Shown here in pieces: positions 50,311 to 62,037 of a stretch of 64,000 bases of DNA (position 1 is its first letter; every line of letters begins with the position of its first letter). Location: NCBI GenBank assembly GCA_947486575.1, contig CANKUB010000001.1:1-64000 (forward strand), given 5' to 3'. A program made the translations under genes and the position numbers. The notes under the pieces were generated by a model that saw nothing but the letters and a program-made list of their open reading frames with translations, was not told the origin of the DNA and did no database searches. This stretch comes from Betaproteobacteria bacterium (lineage in GTDB: Bacteria > Pseudomonadota > Gammaproteobacteria > Burkholderiales > SG8-41).

Positions 50311-52008
50311 ATGGATACGCAGCGGCTCATCTTGTTTTTCGTGTTTGTGTTTTCCACTTTCATGTTGGTGGAGGGCTGGCAACGCGATCAGAAGCAGCAT
50401 TCACCCACGGTTCAGGCGGGGGCGGGCGGCGCTAAGGCGGATGGCAAAACCGCTGGCGGTATCCCTGTTCCAGCGGCCCCGACGAGCCAACCCGCTGTAA
50501 CGGCCGCGCCGGCCGGCGCGCCGGGTGCGGTACCAACCGCGGTTGTAGCCGCGGGCGGAGAAATCATCAGGATTGAAACCGATGTGTTATCGGCGCAGAT
50601 CAGCACCAAGGGTGGCGATATCCGGCGGCTGGAATTCAAGCAGCATCGGGGCACGCTGGATAAAACCAAAAACTTTGTGCTGTTTCAGAGTAACGCTGAC
50701 AACACTTACATCGCGCAATCCGGTTTGATTGGACCAGAAGGCCTGCCGAATCATCATACGGTGTACAGCACATCGAGCCGGGAATTCACGCTGAAGGAAG
50801 GGGAAAAGCTGCTGGAAGTAAGGCTTACCGCTGCGGAATCCGCCACAGGTGCCACGGTGGAGCAGGTGTACAAGTTCGCGCGTGGAAGCTATGTTATTGA
50901 TTTGACGTATGAAATTACCAATGGCTCAGACAAAGCGTTACAGCCCTACGGCTATTTTCAGTTAGTCCGCGACCGTAAGCCGCCGGAGGGTGATTCGGCG
51001 ATGCTGCCGACTTACACCGGTCCGGCGGTCTATACCAAGGGTGAGAAATTTCAGAAAGTTGCATTCGACGACATTGATAAGGCCAAAACACCTTACAGCA
51101 AGTCTCTTCAGGACGAAGGTTGGGTAGCCATTATTCAACACTATTTTTTGAGCGCGTTTTTGCCCAAGGAAAAAACCCAACGCGAGTTCTACACCAGCAA
51201 GCTGGATAGTGGGTTGTATGCAGCGGGTGTGAAGTTGGTGGGGGCAACGATAGCGCCGGGCCAAAAAGGGACGATTAGCGCACCGCTATATGCGGGGCCT
51301 CAAGATACCAAAACGCTGGAAACACTGGCACCAGGTCTTGATCTGGTGGTTGATTTTGGTATTTTGACAGTCATCGCGGTGCCGCTGTTCATGGTGCTAA
51401 AGTGGATACAGGGCCTGGTCGGTAACTGGGGCATCTCGATTATCCTGCTGACGGTGTTGATAAAAGCGCTGTTTTATCCGTTGCAGGCTGCGAGCTATAA
51501 GGCGATGGCAAAAATGAAAGTCATCGCGCCGAAGATGCAGCAGTTGAAAGAGCGTTACGGCGATGACCGCCAGCGCATGCAGAAGGCGATGATGGAGTTG
51601 TACCAGAAGGAGAAGGTCAATCCCATGGCGGGTTGCCTACCTATCGTTGTACAAATGCCTGTTTTTATTGCACTTTATTGGACGATTCTGGCGGCTGTCG
51701 AGCTGCGTCAAGCGCCGTTTTATGGCTGGATTACCGACTTGTCGGCGATTGATCCGTGGTATGTGCTGCCGGTGCTGATGGGCGCTTCGATGATTATTCA
51801 GACCCGTCTGAACCCTGAGCCGCCTGATCCCGTGCAGGCCAAAGTGATGAAAATCATGCCGATCGCTTTCAGCGTGTTCTTCTTTTTCTTCCCGGCTGGG
51901 CTGGTGCTTTACTGGCTGGTGAACAATATTCTGTCGATTGCCCAGCAATGGCAAATCAATGGCGCAATAGAGCGGGCGAACCAAAGGCCCGGCAGCGCTA
52001 AAACCTGA
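50311..52008 (+). CDS. yidC: Membrane protein insertase YidC
   Basis: MDTQRLILFFVFVFSTFMLVEGWQRD..., GNWGISIILLTVLIKALFYPLQAASYKAMAKMKVIAPKMQQLKERYGDDRQRMQ. Confidence 0.98.
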   Translation: MDTQRLILFFVFVFSTFMLVEGWQRDQKQHSPTVQAGAGGAKADGKTAGGIPVPAAPTSQPAVTAAPAGAPGAVPTAVVAAGGEIIRIETDVLSAQISTKGGDIRRLEFKQHRGTLDKTKNFVLFQSNADNTYIAQSGLIGPEGLPNHHTVYSTSSREFTLKEGEKLLEVRLTAAESATGATVEQVYKFARGSYVIDLTYEITNGSDKALQPYGYFQLVRDRKPPEGDSAMLPTYTGPAVYTKGEKFQKVAFDDIDKAKTPYSKSLQDEGWVAIIQHYFLSAFLPKEKTQREFYTSKLDSGLYAAGVKLVGATIAPGQKGTISAPLYAGPQDTKTLETLAPGLDLVVDFGILTVIAVPLFMVLKWIQGLVGNWGISIILLTVLIKALFYPLQAASYKAMAKMKVIAPKMQQLKERYGDDRQRMQKAMMELYQKEKVNPMAGCLPIVVQMPVFIALYWTILAAVELRQAPFYGWITDLSAIDPWYVLPVLMGASMIIQTRLNPEPPDPVQAKVMKIMPIAFSVFFFFFPAGLVLYWLVNNILSIAQQWQINGAIERANQRPGSAKT

Positions 52009-52024
52009 GCGGCGTGCCGAGCTA

Positions 52025-52040
52025 TGTTTCACGTGAAACA
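52025..52040. promoter_or_regulatory. parS: parS centromere site
   Basis: Perfect TGTTTCACGTGAAACA palindrome. Confidence 0.95.
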
Positions 52041-52058
52041 TAGGCGACGGAGGCAACA

Positions 52059-53408
52059 TTGGCCGATCACGACACCATAGCGGCAATCGCCACCGCGCCG
52101 GGCCGCGCCGGAATCGGCGTGGTGCGGGTGTCCGGGCCGGGCGGTAAGCTGGGCGAACTCTCCCAAAATATCTGCGGCAAAAAACTGCGTCCGCGCAGCG
52201 CAACGCTGTGTGATTTCCATGATGGCGATGGTGTGCTGATCGACCAGGGCCTGGCGCTGTATTTTCCCGCGCCACATTCCTACACAGGCGAAGATGTGTT
52301 GGAGCTTCAAGGTCACGGCAGCCCGGTGGTGCTGCAACGGTTGCTGAAACGATGTATTGCGCTAGGCGCACGTATCGCCGAACCGGGTGAATTCAGCAAA
52401 CGCGCATTCCTCAATAATAAAATGGATTTGGCGCAGGCCGAAGGCGTGGCGGATTTGATCAACGCTGCCACGGACGAGGCCGCGCGTTGTGCCACCCGTT
52501 CCATCCAGGGTGAATTCTCGGCAGCGGTGCATGCGCTGGGCCGACAGCTGGTGGAATTGCGCGCGTTGACCGAAGCCACGCTGGATTTCCCGGAAGAAGA
52601 CATCGATATCGGCACGCGCGATAACCAGAGTAATCGTTTAGGCACGGCGCAGACGGCGTTAGGCATACTTTTGCACGCTGCTAATCAGGGGAGCCTCCTG
52701 CGCGAAGGCGCGCTGGTGGTGTTGGCGGGGCAGCCGAACGTGGGTAAATCCAGCTTGCTCAACCGGCTGGCGGGGGAGGAAATCGCCATTGTTACCGAAA
52801 TCCCGGGTACCACCCGTGACGCCATCCGCCAAAGCATCAATATCAAAGGCGTACCGGTGCATGTTATCGATACCGCTGGGCTGCGGGAATCCACTGACCC
52901 GGTGGAACAGATCGGCATTGCACGTACTTGGGTGGCTATCGAAAAAGCGGATTTGGCCGTGCTGGTGATCGACACGAGTAGCGGAGAGACGGCATTGGAT
53001 GCAGCGATTAAAGCGCGTTTGCCGCAAGGGCTGCGCTGTATTACCGCCTATAACAAATGTGATTTGGCGCCGCAGCCAGTCGGTGTCGCTGGCGTGGCGC
53101 TGTCAGCTAAAACGGGAGAAGGCGTGGAAAGCCTGCGAAATGCCATTGCCGATGGCATCGGCTGGCACGGTATGGGCGGTGCGGGAGGACAAGAGGGCGA
53201 GGGCGTCTTCATGGCGCGAACCCGACACCTTGCAGCCTTGCAGCGTGCGCAAACGGGTTTGGCACGAGCGGGCGCACAAATCGGCCAGCAAGAACTTTTT
53301 GCCGAGGAACTGCGCGCAGCGCATGAAGCGCTAATGTCGATTACCGGCGAAATGACTTCAGATGAATTGCTAGGGGAAATCTTTTCGCGATTTTGTATTG
53401 GAAAGTAG
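52059..53408 (+). CDS. mnmE: tRNA modification GTPase MnmE
   Basis: DTIAAIATAPGRAGIGVVRVSGPGG, GQPNVGKSSLLNRL, C-terminal FCIGK; TTG start. Confidence 0.97.
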   Translation: MADHDTIAAIATAPGRAGIGVVRVSGPGGKLGELSQNICGKKLRPRSATLCDFHDGDGVLIDQGLALYFPAPHSYTGEDVLELQGHGSPVVLQRLLKRCIALGARIAEPGEFSKRAFLNNKMDLAQAEGVADLINAATDEAARCATRSIQGEFSAAVHALGRQLVELRALTEATLDFPEEDIDIGTRDNQSNRLGTAQTALGILLHAANQGSLLREGALVVLAGQPNVGKSSLLNRLAGEEIAIVTEIPGTTRDAIRQSINIKGVPVHVIDTAGLRESTDPVEQIGIARTWVAIEKADLAVLVIDTSSGETALDAAIKARLPQGLRCITAYNKCDLAPQPVGVAGVALSAKTGEGVESLRNAIADGIGWHGMGGAGGQEGEGVFMARTRHLAALQRAQTGLARAGAQIGQQELFAEELRAAHEALMSITGEMTSDELLGEIFSRFCIGK

Positions 53409-53416
53409 TTGGCCGT

Positions 53417-53432
53417 TGTTTCACGTGAAACA
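53417..53432. promoter_or_regulatory. parS: parS centromere site
   Basis: Perfect TGTTTCACGTGAAACA palindrome. Confidence 0.95.
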
Positions 53433-53505
53433 TCACCCGCAGTAACCGCTATCAAGAACCCGCCGACTTCGCTATAATGCGTACCCTTGCGCAGTGCATT
53501 AAATT

Positions 53506-55398
53506 ATGCAACACATTGATTTATATGATATAATTGTTGTCGGTGGCGGGCACGCTGGCAGCGAAGCCGCGCTTGCTGCCGCGCGCATGGGTTGCAACAC
53601 CTTGTTGTTGACGCACAGCGTCGAAACGCTGGGGCAGATGTCTTGTAACCCGTCCATCGGCGGCATCGGCAAAGGCCATCTGGTTAAAGAAGTGGATGCG
53701 CTGGGCGGCGCGATGGCGGCGGTGACGGACGAAGCGGGCATTCAATTCCGCATTCTCAATTCGCGCAAAGGCCCGGCAGTGCGCGCCACTCGCGCGCAGG
53801 CTGACCGCGTGCTGTATCGCAAAGCCATGCGTACGCGGCTCGAAAACCACCCGAATCTGCGGGTGTTTCAGCAGGCGGTGGACGACCTGATTCTTGAAGG
53901 CGACAAAGTTACCGGCGTCATCACGCAAATCGGCGTGCAGTTTAAAGCGCGCGCGGTGGTGTTGACGGCGGGCACTTTTCTCGCGGGCCGAGTGCATGTG
54001 GGCCTGCAAAATTATCAGGCCGGCCGCGCCGGCGATCCTCCCGCGTTGACGCTGGCGCAGCGCTTGCGTGAAATGAATCTTGGCGTGGGAAGGCTCAAAA
54101 CCGGTACGCCGCCGCGTATCGATGGCCGCAGCATTGAATTTTCAGTGATGACCGAACAGCCGGGTGATAATCCGCTGCCGGTGTTTTCATTCATGGGGTC
54201 ACGCGCGCAGCATCCGCAACAACTGCCGTGCTGGATTACGCATACCGATGAAGGCACCCACGACATTATCCGCGCGGGCCTTGATCGTTCGCCGCTTTTT
54301 ACCGGCGTGATCGAAGGCATCGGCCCGCGTTATTGTCCGTCGATTGAAGACAAAATAACGCGTTTCGCGGACAAAAATTCGCACCAGATATTTCTGGAGC
54401 CCGAAGGTTTGACCACCCACGAGTACTACCCAAACGGCATTTCCACCAGCCTGCCGTACGACGTGCAGTACGCGCTGGTGCGTTCGATCAAGGGTCTCGA
54501 AAACGCGCACATCACGCGGCCCGGTTACGCTATTGAATACGATTATTTTGATCCGCGCGGGCTGAAAAGCTCACTCGAAACCAAGGCCATTTCAGGATTA
54601 TTTTTTGCCGGGCAAATCAATGGCACCACTGGTTACGAAGAAGCGGCCGCACAGGGATTGCTGGCGGGGCTGAATGCTGCGCTCAAAGTCAAAGAGCGCG
54701 AAGCCTGGTGCCCAAAACGCAACGAAGCCTATCTTGGCGTGCTGGTCGATGATTTGATCACACGCGGCGTATCTGAGCCGTATCGCATGTTCACCAGTCG
54801 CGCGGAATATCGCCTGTCGTTGCGCGAAGACAATGCGGATTTACGACTCACCGAAATCGGGCGCAAGTTGGGCGCGGTGGACGATGTGCGTTGGGCGGCG
54901 TTTGCGCAAAAGAGCGAAGCTATCGCACGTGAGCAGGAGCGCCTTAAAGCCACCTGGGTGAATCCCCGCGTGGTTGAAGCTGCGGACGCCCAGCGTGTTC
55001 TGGGCCAACCGATGGAGCGCGAATACCCCTTGATCGATTTGCTGCGCCGTCCTGACGTAAGTTACGACGCGTTGATGACTTTGCCCGGCGCTGGTCCCGG
55101 CGTTGCGGACCCGCAGGTCGCGGAACAAGTCGAAATTCAGGCCAAGTATCAAGGCTATATCGAACGCCAGCAAGAAGAAATTGATCGCAGCGCCCAACAA
55201 GAAAACCTGAAATTACCGCAAGATATTGATTACACGAAGATTTCTGGCCTGTCGATAGAAGCGCAACAAAAATTGACCCAACAGCAGCCAGAAACCCTGG
55301 GTCAGGCGGCACGAATTTCCGGCATCACCCCGGCGACGATTTCCGTGCTGATGGTCTACGCCAAACGCGGCTTCGCGGGCCAACGGAAAACCGCATGA
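53506..55398 (+). CDS. mnmG: tRNA uridine-5-carboxymethylaminomethyl modification enzyme MnmG
   Basis: [62 protein letters not shown]. Confidence 0.98.
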   Translation: MQHIDLYDIIVVGGGHAGSEAALAAARMGCNTLLLTHSVETLGQMSCNPSIGGIGKGHLVKEVDALGGAMAAVTDEAGIQFRILNSRKGPAVRATRAQADRVLYRKAMRTRLENHPNLRVFQQAVDDLILEGDKVTGVITQIGVQFKARAVVLTAGTFLAGRVHVGLQNYQAGRAGDPPALTLAQRLREMNLGVGRLKTGTPPRIDGRSIEFSVMTEQPGDNPLPVFSFMGSRAQHPQQLPCWITHTDEGTHDIIRAGLDRSPLFTGVIEGIGPRYCPSIEDKITRFADKNSHQIFLEPEGLTTHEYYPNGISTSLPYDVQYALVRSIKGLENAHITRPGYAIEYDYFDPRGLKSSLETKAISGLFFAGQINGTTGYEEAAAQGLLAGLNAALKVKEREAWCPKRNEAYLGVLVDDLITRGVSEPYRMFTSRAEYRLSLREDNADLRLTEIGRKLGAVDDVRWAAFAQKSEAIAREQERLKATWVNPRVVEAADAQRVLGQPMEREYPLIDLLRRPDVSYDALMTLPGAGPGVADPQVAEQVEIQAKYQGYIERQQEEIDRSAQQENLKLPQDIDYTKISGLSIEAQQKLTQQQPETLGQAARISGITPATISVLMVYAKRGFAGQRKTA

Positions 55399-56012
55399 CG
55401 ACGCTCGCCGATGGTTTGGAGCGGCTGGGTCTGGCGCTGCCTGCAGCGGCGCAGCAAAAGCTGCTCGACTACGTGGCGCTGGTGCAAAAGTGGAACAAGG
55501 TTTACAACTTAACCGCGGTGCGCGATAGCGAGAAAATGTTGACACATCATTTGCTCGACAGTCTGGCCGTGGCGCCACACGTTGCCCAGGCCCAAACCTT
55601 GCTCGATGTGGGCAGCGGCGCAGGGCTGCCGGGTATTCCACTCGCCATTGCGCTGCCCGGCACCCACGTCACTTTGCTCGACAGTAATCATAAAAAAGCG
55701 GCATTTCTGCGTCAGGCGGTGATGGAATTAAGGCTGGGCAATGTAGCCGTCGTTTGCGAGCGCGCAGAAAAGGTTCAATTAAAACAACAATTTAATGTGG
55801 TAGTGTCGCGTGCGTTTTCTGACTTGCCCGAGTTTGTAGAACGCGCGGGCCGACTGGTTGCCGCTGGCGGCACCTTACTCGCGATGAAGGGCGTGCATCC
55901 GTCTGACGAAATCGCGCATCTCAGTGGCGATTTCAAGTTAAGCGGTGTAACCCCGCTCAAAGTGCCCGGCCTAGACGCCGAGCGCCACCTCGTCTTTTTG
56001 AAAGCGGCGTAA
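55395..56012 (+). CDS. rsmG: 16S rRNA (guanine527-N7)-methyltransferase RsmG
   Basis: [27 protein letters not shown]...[21 protein letters not shown]. Confidence 0.95.
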   Translation: MTTLADGLERLGLALPAAAQQKLLDYVALVQKWNKVYNLTAVRDSEKMLTHHLLDSLAVAPHVAQAQTLLDVGSGAGLPGIPLAIALPGTHVTLLDSNHKKAAFLRQAVMELRLGNVAVVCERAEKVQLKQQFNVVVSRAFSDLPEFVERAGRLVAAGGTLLAMKGVHPSDEIAHLSGDFKLSGVTPLKVPGLDAERHLVFLKAA

Positions 56013-56016
56013 CACC

Positions 56017-56799
56017 ATGGCGCGCATACTCGCAATCACCAATCAAAAAGGGGGTGTTGGCAAAACGACCACCGGCGTCAATCTCGCCGCGAGTCTGGCT
56101 GCCGCCAAACAGCGCGTGCTGCTGGTTGATCTAGATCCGCAGGGCAACGCAACCATGGGTAGCGGCATCAACAAGCGCACGCTGGCCGCAACCGTGTATC
56201 ACGTATTGCTCGGCGAAAAACCGCTGGCTGACGTGCGCGTGCGCTCAGGAAACGGCGAGTACGATGTTGTTCCTGCCAATCGCGAACTTGCCGGCGCCGA
56301 AGTTGAAATGGTTGATATGGAACATCGTGAAACGCGGCTCAAAGAGGCTATCGCCACACACGCCGATGAATACGATTTTGTGCTGATCGATTGTCCGCCC
56401 GCGCTGAATTTGCTCACGGTGAATGGTTTGACCGCAGCGCACGCCGTGATGATACCGATGCAGTGCGAATATTACGCGCTGGAAGGTTTGTCTGATCTGG
56501 TGCAGACCGTGAAAAAAGTGCGTACGAACCTGAACCCGACGCTCGAAATCGAAGGCCTGCTGCGCACCATGTATGACCCGCGTAATACTCTGGCGCAGCA
56601 AGTGTCGCAGCAATTGCTCGATCACTTCGGCGACAAGGTTTATCGCACGGTGATCCCGCGCAATATTCGCCTGGCCGAAGCGCCCAGCCACGGTTTACCG
56701 GTGATGCAGTTCGATCGTGCGTCCAAGGGTGCGCAAGCCTATATCGCGCTCGCCGGTGAGATGCTCAATCGTCAGTCAGCAACAGCGGCAGCCGCTTAA
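56017..56799 (+). CDS. parA: Chromosome partitioning ATPase ParA/Soj
   Basis: MARILAITNQKGGVGKTTTGVNLAASLAAAKQRVLLVDLDPQGNATMGSG. Confidence 0.97.
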   Translation: MARILAITNQKGGVGKTTTGVNLAASLAAAKQRVLLVDLDPQGNATMGSGINKRTLAATVYHVLLGEKPLADVRVRSGNGEYDVVPANRELAGAEVEMVDMEHRETRLKEAIATHADEYDFVLIDCPPALNLLTVNGLTAAHAVMIPMQCEYYALEGLSDLVQTVKKVRTNLNPTLEIEGLLRTMYDPRNTLAQQVSQQLLDHFGDKVYRTVIPRNIRLAEAPSHGLPVMQFDRASKGAQAYIALAGEMLNRQSATAAAA

Positions 56800-56803
56800 A
56801 ATC

Positions 56804-57667
56804 ATGGCCAAACTCAAAGGATTGGGTCGCGGCCTGGATGCGCTCCTCGGCGGTGATGAGCCTGCGACAGCAAAACCGGTGGCAACGGTGAGCGACACGC
56901 CGCGCGAGTTGGCCATCGATCAACTACAGCCCGGCAAATATCAGCCACGCACGCGCATGGATCAGGAGGCGCTGAAAGAACTCGCCGAATCGATCAAAAC
57001 GCAGGGCGTGATTCAGCCGATTCTTGTGCGCCCGGTGGCCGAAAATAAATACGAAATCATCGCCGGCGAACGCCGCTGGCGTGCCGCGCGGATGGCGGGT
57101 TTGCAGGCGGTGCCGGTTGTTATTCGAGATATCCCGGATAATCAAGCACTTGCTGTTGCCTTGATCGAGAATATCCAGCGCGAAGATTTGAACCCGCTGG
57201 AAGAGGCGCTGGGCATTCAGCGCCTGACCAACGAATTTGGCCTGACACACCAAACTGCCGCTGAAGCCCTGGGCCGTTCGCGCACCGCAGTTACCAATCT
57301 TTTAAGGCTGCTGGAACTGGCGCCGCCCGTGCGTGACTTGCTGGCGGACGGCAGACTCGATATGGGCCACGCGCGCGCGTTGCTGGTGTTGCCCGCGCTG
57401 CGTCAGGTGGAGCTTGCCAACGAAATCGCCGCCAACGGCATGACGGTGCGAGACGTCGAAAAGCGCGTCAGCGAATTGATTTCGCGCCCCAAGCCACGCG
57501 TGCCGCGCGCGGTCGATCGTGATGTTGCGCGCCTGCAGGAAGAGCTCGCGCAAAAACTCGGCACGTCGGTGCAGATCAAACAAAAGAGCAAAGGACGCGG
57601 CACACTGATTGTTGAATATGGCAGCCTCGATCAACTGGATGCGCTCATAGAAAAGCTAAAGCGGTAA
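56804..57667 (+). CDS. parB: Chromosome partitioning protein ParB
   Basis: MAKLKGLGRGLDALLGG, KYQPRTRMDQEALKELAESIKTQGVIQPILVRP, AGERRWRAARMAGL. Confidence 0.97.
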   Translation: MAKLKGLGRGLDALLGGDEPATAKPVATVSDTPRELAIDQLQPGKYQPRTRMDQEALKELAESIKTQGVIQPILVRPVAENKYEIIAGERRWRAARMAGLQAVPVVIRDIPDNQALAVALIENIQREDLNPLEEALGIQRLTNEFGLTHQTAAEALGRSRTAVTNLLRLLELAPPVRDLLADGRLDMGHARALLVLPALRQVELANEIAANGMTVRDVEKRVSELISRPKPRVPRAVDRDVARLQEELAQKLGTSVQIKQKSKGRGTLIVEYGSLDQLDALIEKLKR

Positions 57668-57709
57668 GTTACGGATATTGCGTCGCACCAAGTTGACCCG
57701 GCAATATAA

Positions 57710-57732
57710 AAACAAGTACAATCAATGAGTTC
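57710..57732 (+). repeat. Degenerate AT-patch: AAACAAGTACAATCAATGAGTTC
   Basis: parB-atpI spacer; contains near-IHF AATCAATGAGTTC. Confidence 0.4.
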
Positions 57733-57750
57733 GCTCGAATCGCATTCCAG

Positions 57751-58131
57751 ATGTTGCCGCCTGTATTGAGCCGCATCACGAGCAAACCCATACGTACTGT
57801 CTTGCGCTGGCAGGTTTACGCAGCTTTCGTAGTCGCGCTGGCGGCTGGCCTGATGGTCGGATGGCATGGCGCGATATCTGCGGTCTTAGGTGGCGGCATT
57901 AACCAGATCGCGGATTTGGCATACGCCCTGCTGGTATCGGGTGGCGGTATAAGAACAGCAGGAAACACCCTGCGCGCGCTGTTCAGGGCGGAAGGGGTTC
58001 GAATCCTTCTGATCGTGTTTTTGCTGGGATGGGTGTTGACGGGCTATAAAGACGTCGTTCACCCGGCGTTATTTTTGTCGTTTGTCGTGTCGGTGATAGT
58101 GTTCCGCGCGGCGATATTGGTTAAAGAATAG
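57751..58131 (+). CDS. atpI: ATP synthase subunit I
   Basis: Small membrane protein immediately before atpB. Confidence 0.8.
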   Translation: MLPPVLSRITSKPIRTVLRWQVYAAFVVALAAGLMVGWHGAISAVLGGGINQIADLAYALLVSGGGIRTAGNTLRALFRAEGVRILLIVFLLGWVLTGYKDVVHPALFLSFVVSVIVFRAAILVKE

Positions 58132-58161
58132 TTCAGAAGAGAATTCCAAGAGACCCGCACG

Positions 58162-58971
58162 ATGGCCGCCGAAGGACAAGAACTCACCCCGACCAGTTAC
58201 ATCGGTCACCACCTCACTAATCGCACGGTGTCATTGGGCGACGGCGCGTTCTGGACGCTGCATCTGGATACGTGGCTAACCGCCGTGATGCTCGGCATCG
58301 TTGGTTTTGGTTTTCTGTGGTGGATAGCGCGCGGCGCAACTGCGGGCATACCCAACAGGCGCCAGGCATTCGTCGAAATGCTGTTCGATTTTGTCGACGA
58401 TCAAGTCAAGGGCATTTTTCACGGCAATCGTGCTTTTGTTGCGCCTTTGGCGTTGACCGTATTTGTGTGGGTGTTCCTGATGAACGCCATGGATTTCATT
58501 CCGGTTGATCTCGCAGCGCTCTTTACCGAAAATGCCCTGCATCAGCACGAATGGAAGCCGGTGCCTACCTCCGATGTAAACACCACGTTCGCGCTGGCAC
58601 TTTCGGTGTTTGCCTTAATGCTTTTCTACAATCTCAAAATCAAAGGTGTGGGCGGTTGGATCCACGAACTGTTCTGTACACCCTTCGGCAGCAATATCCT
58701 GGTGATGCCGCTGAACTTCCTGTTCAACCTGGTCGAATACATTTCCAAGCCCCTGTCTCACTCACTGCGGCTCTACGGCAACATCTACGCGGGCGAAATT
58801 ATTTTCATGCTGTTGTGGATGTGGGCGGCCACCGGTCTGGTGGGTTCGGTCTTCGGTGGCGCGCTGGCGCTGGGCTGGGCGATATTTCATATTCTGATTG
58901 TGGCGTTGCAGGCGTACATTTTTATGATGCTGACCATTGTGTATATGGCGATGGCGCACGAAAGCCACTAA
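58162..58971 (+). CDS. atpB: F0F1 ATP synthase subunit a
   Basis: [36 protein letters not shown]. Confidence 0.97.
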   Translation: MAAEGQELTPTSYIGHHLTNRTVSLGDGAFWTLHLDTWLTAVMLGIVGFGFLWWIARGATAGIPNRRQAFVEMLFDFVDDQVKGIFHGNRAFVAPLALTVFVWVFLMNAMDFIPVDLAALFTENALHQHEWKPVPTSDVNTTFALALSVFALMLFYNLKIKGVGGWIHELFCTPFGSNILVMPLNFLFNLVEYISKPLSHSLRLYGNIYAGEIIFMLLWMWAATGLVGSVFGGALALGWAIFHILIVALQAYIFMMLTIVYMAMAHESH

Positions 58972-58982
58972 GCAATAATCCG

Positions 58983-58995
58983 TAACTATTTGTTT
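58983..58995 (-). repeat. Dispersed AT-patch motif: AAACAAATAGTTA
   Basis: atpB-atpE spacer; reverse complement preceded by ATAAAATATCAATTA. Confidence 0.7.
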
Positions 58996-59012
58996 TAATT
59001 GATATTTTATAA

Positions 59013-59297
<285 letters not shown>

Positions 59298-59344
59298 TTT
59301 TTGCTGCCGTCACGTAAACTTTACCGTTCCCGCAGGGGAAGCCA

Positions 59345-59815
59345 ATGAACCTAAATGTCACGATGGTCGCTCAGGCGGTCACGTTCTTCGTCTTCATTTT
59401 TTTCTGTGCGAAGTTCGTGTGGCCGCCGATGGTGAAAGCCATCGAAGCTCGCCAAAAGCAAATCGCCGATGGCCTGGCTGCCGGCGAAGAAGGCAAAAAG
59501 TCGCTTGAAAGCGCCTCCAAACAAGCCGACGAGGCTATTGCGCAAGCACGCGGTCGCGCAACAGAAATCGTCGCGCAAGCCGAAAAGCGAGTGAGCCAGA
59601 TGATTGAAGAAGCGAAAACCTCGGCCAAAGCCGAAGGTGATCGCGAAAAAGCGGCGGCTAAATCCGAGATCGAGCAGGAAGTCTCGCGCGCCAAAGAAAC
59701 GTTGCGCACGCAAGTTGCAACGCTTGCAGTAGCGGGCGCAGAAAAAATATTGAAGCGCGAAGTCGACGCCAAGGCGCACGCCGATATTTTGTCCGACGTT
59801 CAAAAGCAGCTCTAG
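59345..59815 (+). CDS. atpF: F0F1 ATP synthase subunit b
   Basis: [48 protein letters not shown]. Confidence 0.96.
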   Translation: MNLNVTMVAQAVTFFVFIFFCAKFVWPPMVKAIEARQKQIADGLAAGEEGKKSLESASKQADEAIAQARGRATEIVAQAEKRVSQMIEEAKTSAKAEGDREKAAAKSEIEQEVSRAKETLRTQVATLAVAGAEKILKREVDAKAHADILSDVQKQL

Positions 59816-59821
59816 TCTGAC

Positions 59822-60358
59822 ATGGCTGAACCCATCACTATCGCCCGACCCTACGCAGAAGCCGTATTCAAGCTGGCGAGTGAAAGTAATGCGCTCGCCG
59901 CGTGGGCCGACGCCATCGCCAATATTGATGGCGTGGTGGCGGATAGCCGCGTACAAGCCTGCATCAGCGACCCCAAAGTCAGCGCGCAACAGCTTGAAGG
60001 ACTGGTGCTTGGCGTAGTCGGCGATAAGCTCACGGGTGATGCGCGCAATTTCGTGCAAGTGCTGGTGCAGAACAACCGACTCGATTTAATGCCGCTGATA
60101 CGCACACACTTTGAAGCCTTAAAACGCGAAAAAGAAGGCGTGCTCGAAGCCAAAATTATTTCTGCTCTGGCGATGAACGACGCGCAAGTGAAACAACTCG
60201 TAGCCCAACTCGAAGCGAAATACCAGCGCAAAGTTACCGCGCAAGTTGAAACCGATGCGTCACTCATCGGCGGCGTAAAAATTGTCGTTGGCGATAAAGT
60301 TATTGATGCCACAGTGCGCGGCAAGCTCGACGCGATGGCCGCCGCACTTGTCAACTAA
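59822..60358 (+). CDS. atpH: F0F1 ATP synthase subunit delta
   Basis: [14 protein letters not shown]...[29 protein letters not shown]. Confidence 0.96.
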   Translation: MAEPITIARPYAEAVFKLASESNALAAWADAIANIDGVVADSRVQACISDPKVSAQQLEGLVLGVVGDKLTGDARNFVQVLVQNNRLDLMPLIRTHFEALKREKEGVLEAKIISALAMNDAQVKQLVAQLEAKYQRKVTAQVETDASLIGGVKIVVGDKVIDATVRGKLDAMAAALVN

Positions 60359-60411
60359 GTCACACTAAGCAAGATACTCAAAGACATTTAGAAGCACCCG
60401 GAGCAATTACC

Positions 60412-61953
60412 ATGCAACTCAATCCTTCCGAAATCAGCGAACTCATCAAGAGCCGCATTCAGAACCTCGCTGGAACCACAGAAGCGCGTACCCAGGGAAC
60501 CGTAATTTCGGTGACCGACGGTATCTGCCGCATACATGGTCTGGCTGACGTGATGCAGGGCGAGATGCTGGAGTTTCCGAAAAACACCTTCGGTCTGGCG
60601 CTGAACCTTGAGCGCGATTCGGTGGGCGCGGTTATTCTGGGTGAATACGAACACATTTCCGAAGGCGATACGGTTAAAACCACGGGCCGCATTCTTGAAG
60701 TGCCGGTGGGGCCGGAGCTGATTGGCCGCGTGGTGAATTCGCTGGGTCAGCCGATTGACGGTAAAGGCCCGGTCAACGCCAAGATGACCGACGTTATTGA
60801 AAAAGTTGCGCCGGGCGTAATTGAGCGCAAGTCAGTATCGCAGCCGGTGCAAACCGGTTTAAAATCGATTGACGCGATGGTGCCTGTGGGCCGCGGTCAG
60901 CGCGAACTGATCATCGGCGACCGTCAAACCGGCAAGACTGCGGTGGCGATTGACACTATCATCAATCAAAAGGGCAAAGACCTCTTTTGTATTTACGTTG
61001 CCATCGGCCAAAAAGCCTCGTCGATTAAAAACGTCATTCGCAAGCTTGAGGAACACGGCGCAATGGCCTACACCATTGTTGTCGCCGCGACTGCGTCTGA
61101 GTCTGCCGCGATGCAATTCATTGCGCCCTACTCCGGTTGCACCATGGGCGAATATTTCCGTGACCGTGGTCAGGACGCGCTGATTATTTATGACGACTTG
61201 ACCAAGCAGGCGTGGGCCTATCGTCAAGTGTCGCTGCTGCTGCGCCGCCCGCCGGGGCGCGAAGCGTATCCTGGCGACGTGTTCTATTTGCACTCGCGTT
61301 TACTCGAACGCGCCGCGCGCGTGAACGAAGCGTATGTCGAAAAATTTACCAAAGGCGCAGTCAAAGGCAAAACCGGTTCGCTGACCGCCCTGCCCGTGAT
61401 CGAAACCCAAGCGGGCGACGTGACCGCGTTCGTGCCGACCAACGTGATTTCGATTACCGACGGCCAGATCTTTCTGGAAACCGACTTGTTCAACGCCGGT
61501 ATCCGCCCTGCGATCAACGCCGGTATTTCGGTGTCGCGCGTCGGTGGCGCTGCTCAAACCAAAATCGTTAAAAAGCTTGGCGGCGGTGTGCGTCTCGCGC
61601 TGGCACAGTATCGAGAGTTGGCGGCGTTCGCGCAGTTCGCGTCCGACCTCGACGAAACTACGCGCAAACAGTTGGAACGTGGCCGTATGGTGACCGAGTT
61701 GATGAAGCAACCGCAGTATGAGCCGCTGCAAGTATGGGAAATGTCACTGACCCTGTTTGGCGTGAGCGGCGGATACTTCGATGACATCGATGTGAAAAAA
61801 GCGCTGGCGGCCGAAAGCTCCATGCGCGCCCACATCAAGAGCAAGTACGGCGACCTGGTGCAACGTATTGAAGACACCAAAGACTTGAGCAAAGATGACG
61901 AAGCCAAGTTGAATGAAGCGATTAAAGACTGGAAGCAGAATGGATCGTACTGA
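60412..61953 (+). CDS. atpA: F0F1 ATP synthase subunit alpha
   Basis: [19 protein letters not shown]..., [31 protein letters not shown]. Confidence 0.98.
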   Translation: MQLNPSEISELIKSRIQNLAGTTEARTQGTVISVTDGICRIHGLADVMQGEMLEFPKNTFGLALNLERDSVGAVILGEYEHISEGDTVKTTGRILEVPVGPELIGRVVNSLGQPIDGKGPVNAKMTDVIEKVAPGVIERKSVSQPVQTGLKSIDAMVPVGRGQRELIIGDRQTGKTAVAIDTIINQKGKDLFCIYVAIGQKASSIKNVIRKLEEHGAMAYTIVVAATASESAAMQFIAPYSGCTMGEYFRDRGQDALIIYDDLTKQAWAYRQVSLLLRRPPGREAYPGDVFYLHSRLLERAARVNEAYVEKFTKGAVKGKTGSLTALPVIETQAGDVTAFVPTNVISITDGQIFLETDLFNAGIRPAINAGISVSRVGGAAQTKIVKKLGGGVRLALAQYRELAAFAQFASDLDETTRKQLERGRMVTELMKQPQYEPLQVWEMSLTLFGVSGGYFDDIDVKKALAAESSMRAHIKSKYGDLVQRIEDTKDLSKDDEAKLNEAIKDWKQNGSY

Positions 61954-61997
61954 GCGGCGCGTACTAAGCCGTTAGTGCTCACCAGCATATAAATTAT

Positions 61998-62017
61998 TGT
62001 TTAAAAACAAATACAAA
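61998..62017 (+). repeat. AT-patch variant: TGTTTAAAAACAAATACAAA
   Basis: atpA-atpG spacer; first 17 nt identical to 8758-8774. Confidence 0.6.
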
Positions 62018-62037
62018 TACTAAAACTAACCTAGACT

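Noticed and set aside
50890-50902. Minus-strand AATCAATAACATA (12/13 to the motif) in yidC
   Set aside because: Within ordinary YidC coding sequence (YVIDLTY) and without an A/T tract; likely coincidental.
53509-53521. Minus-strand AATCAATGTGTTG, a WATCAANNNNTTR match
   Set aside because: It encodes the start of MnmG (MQHIDLY); lacks the WWRS and terminal A of the dispersed family, so not counted.
55782-55794. AAACAACAATTTA in rsmG
   Set aside because: Shares AATTAAAACAA with copies at 49767 and 58983, but the N4 (CAAT) does not fit the core and it is in coding sequence without an indel; left as a possible variant only.
57996-58006. GGTTCGAATCC resembling a tRNA T-arm
   Set aside because: Lies inside the atpI reading frame (GVRIL) with no flanking acceptor/anticodon stems; no tRNA supported.
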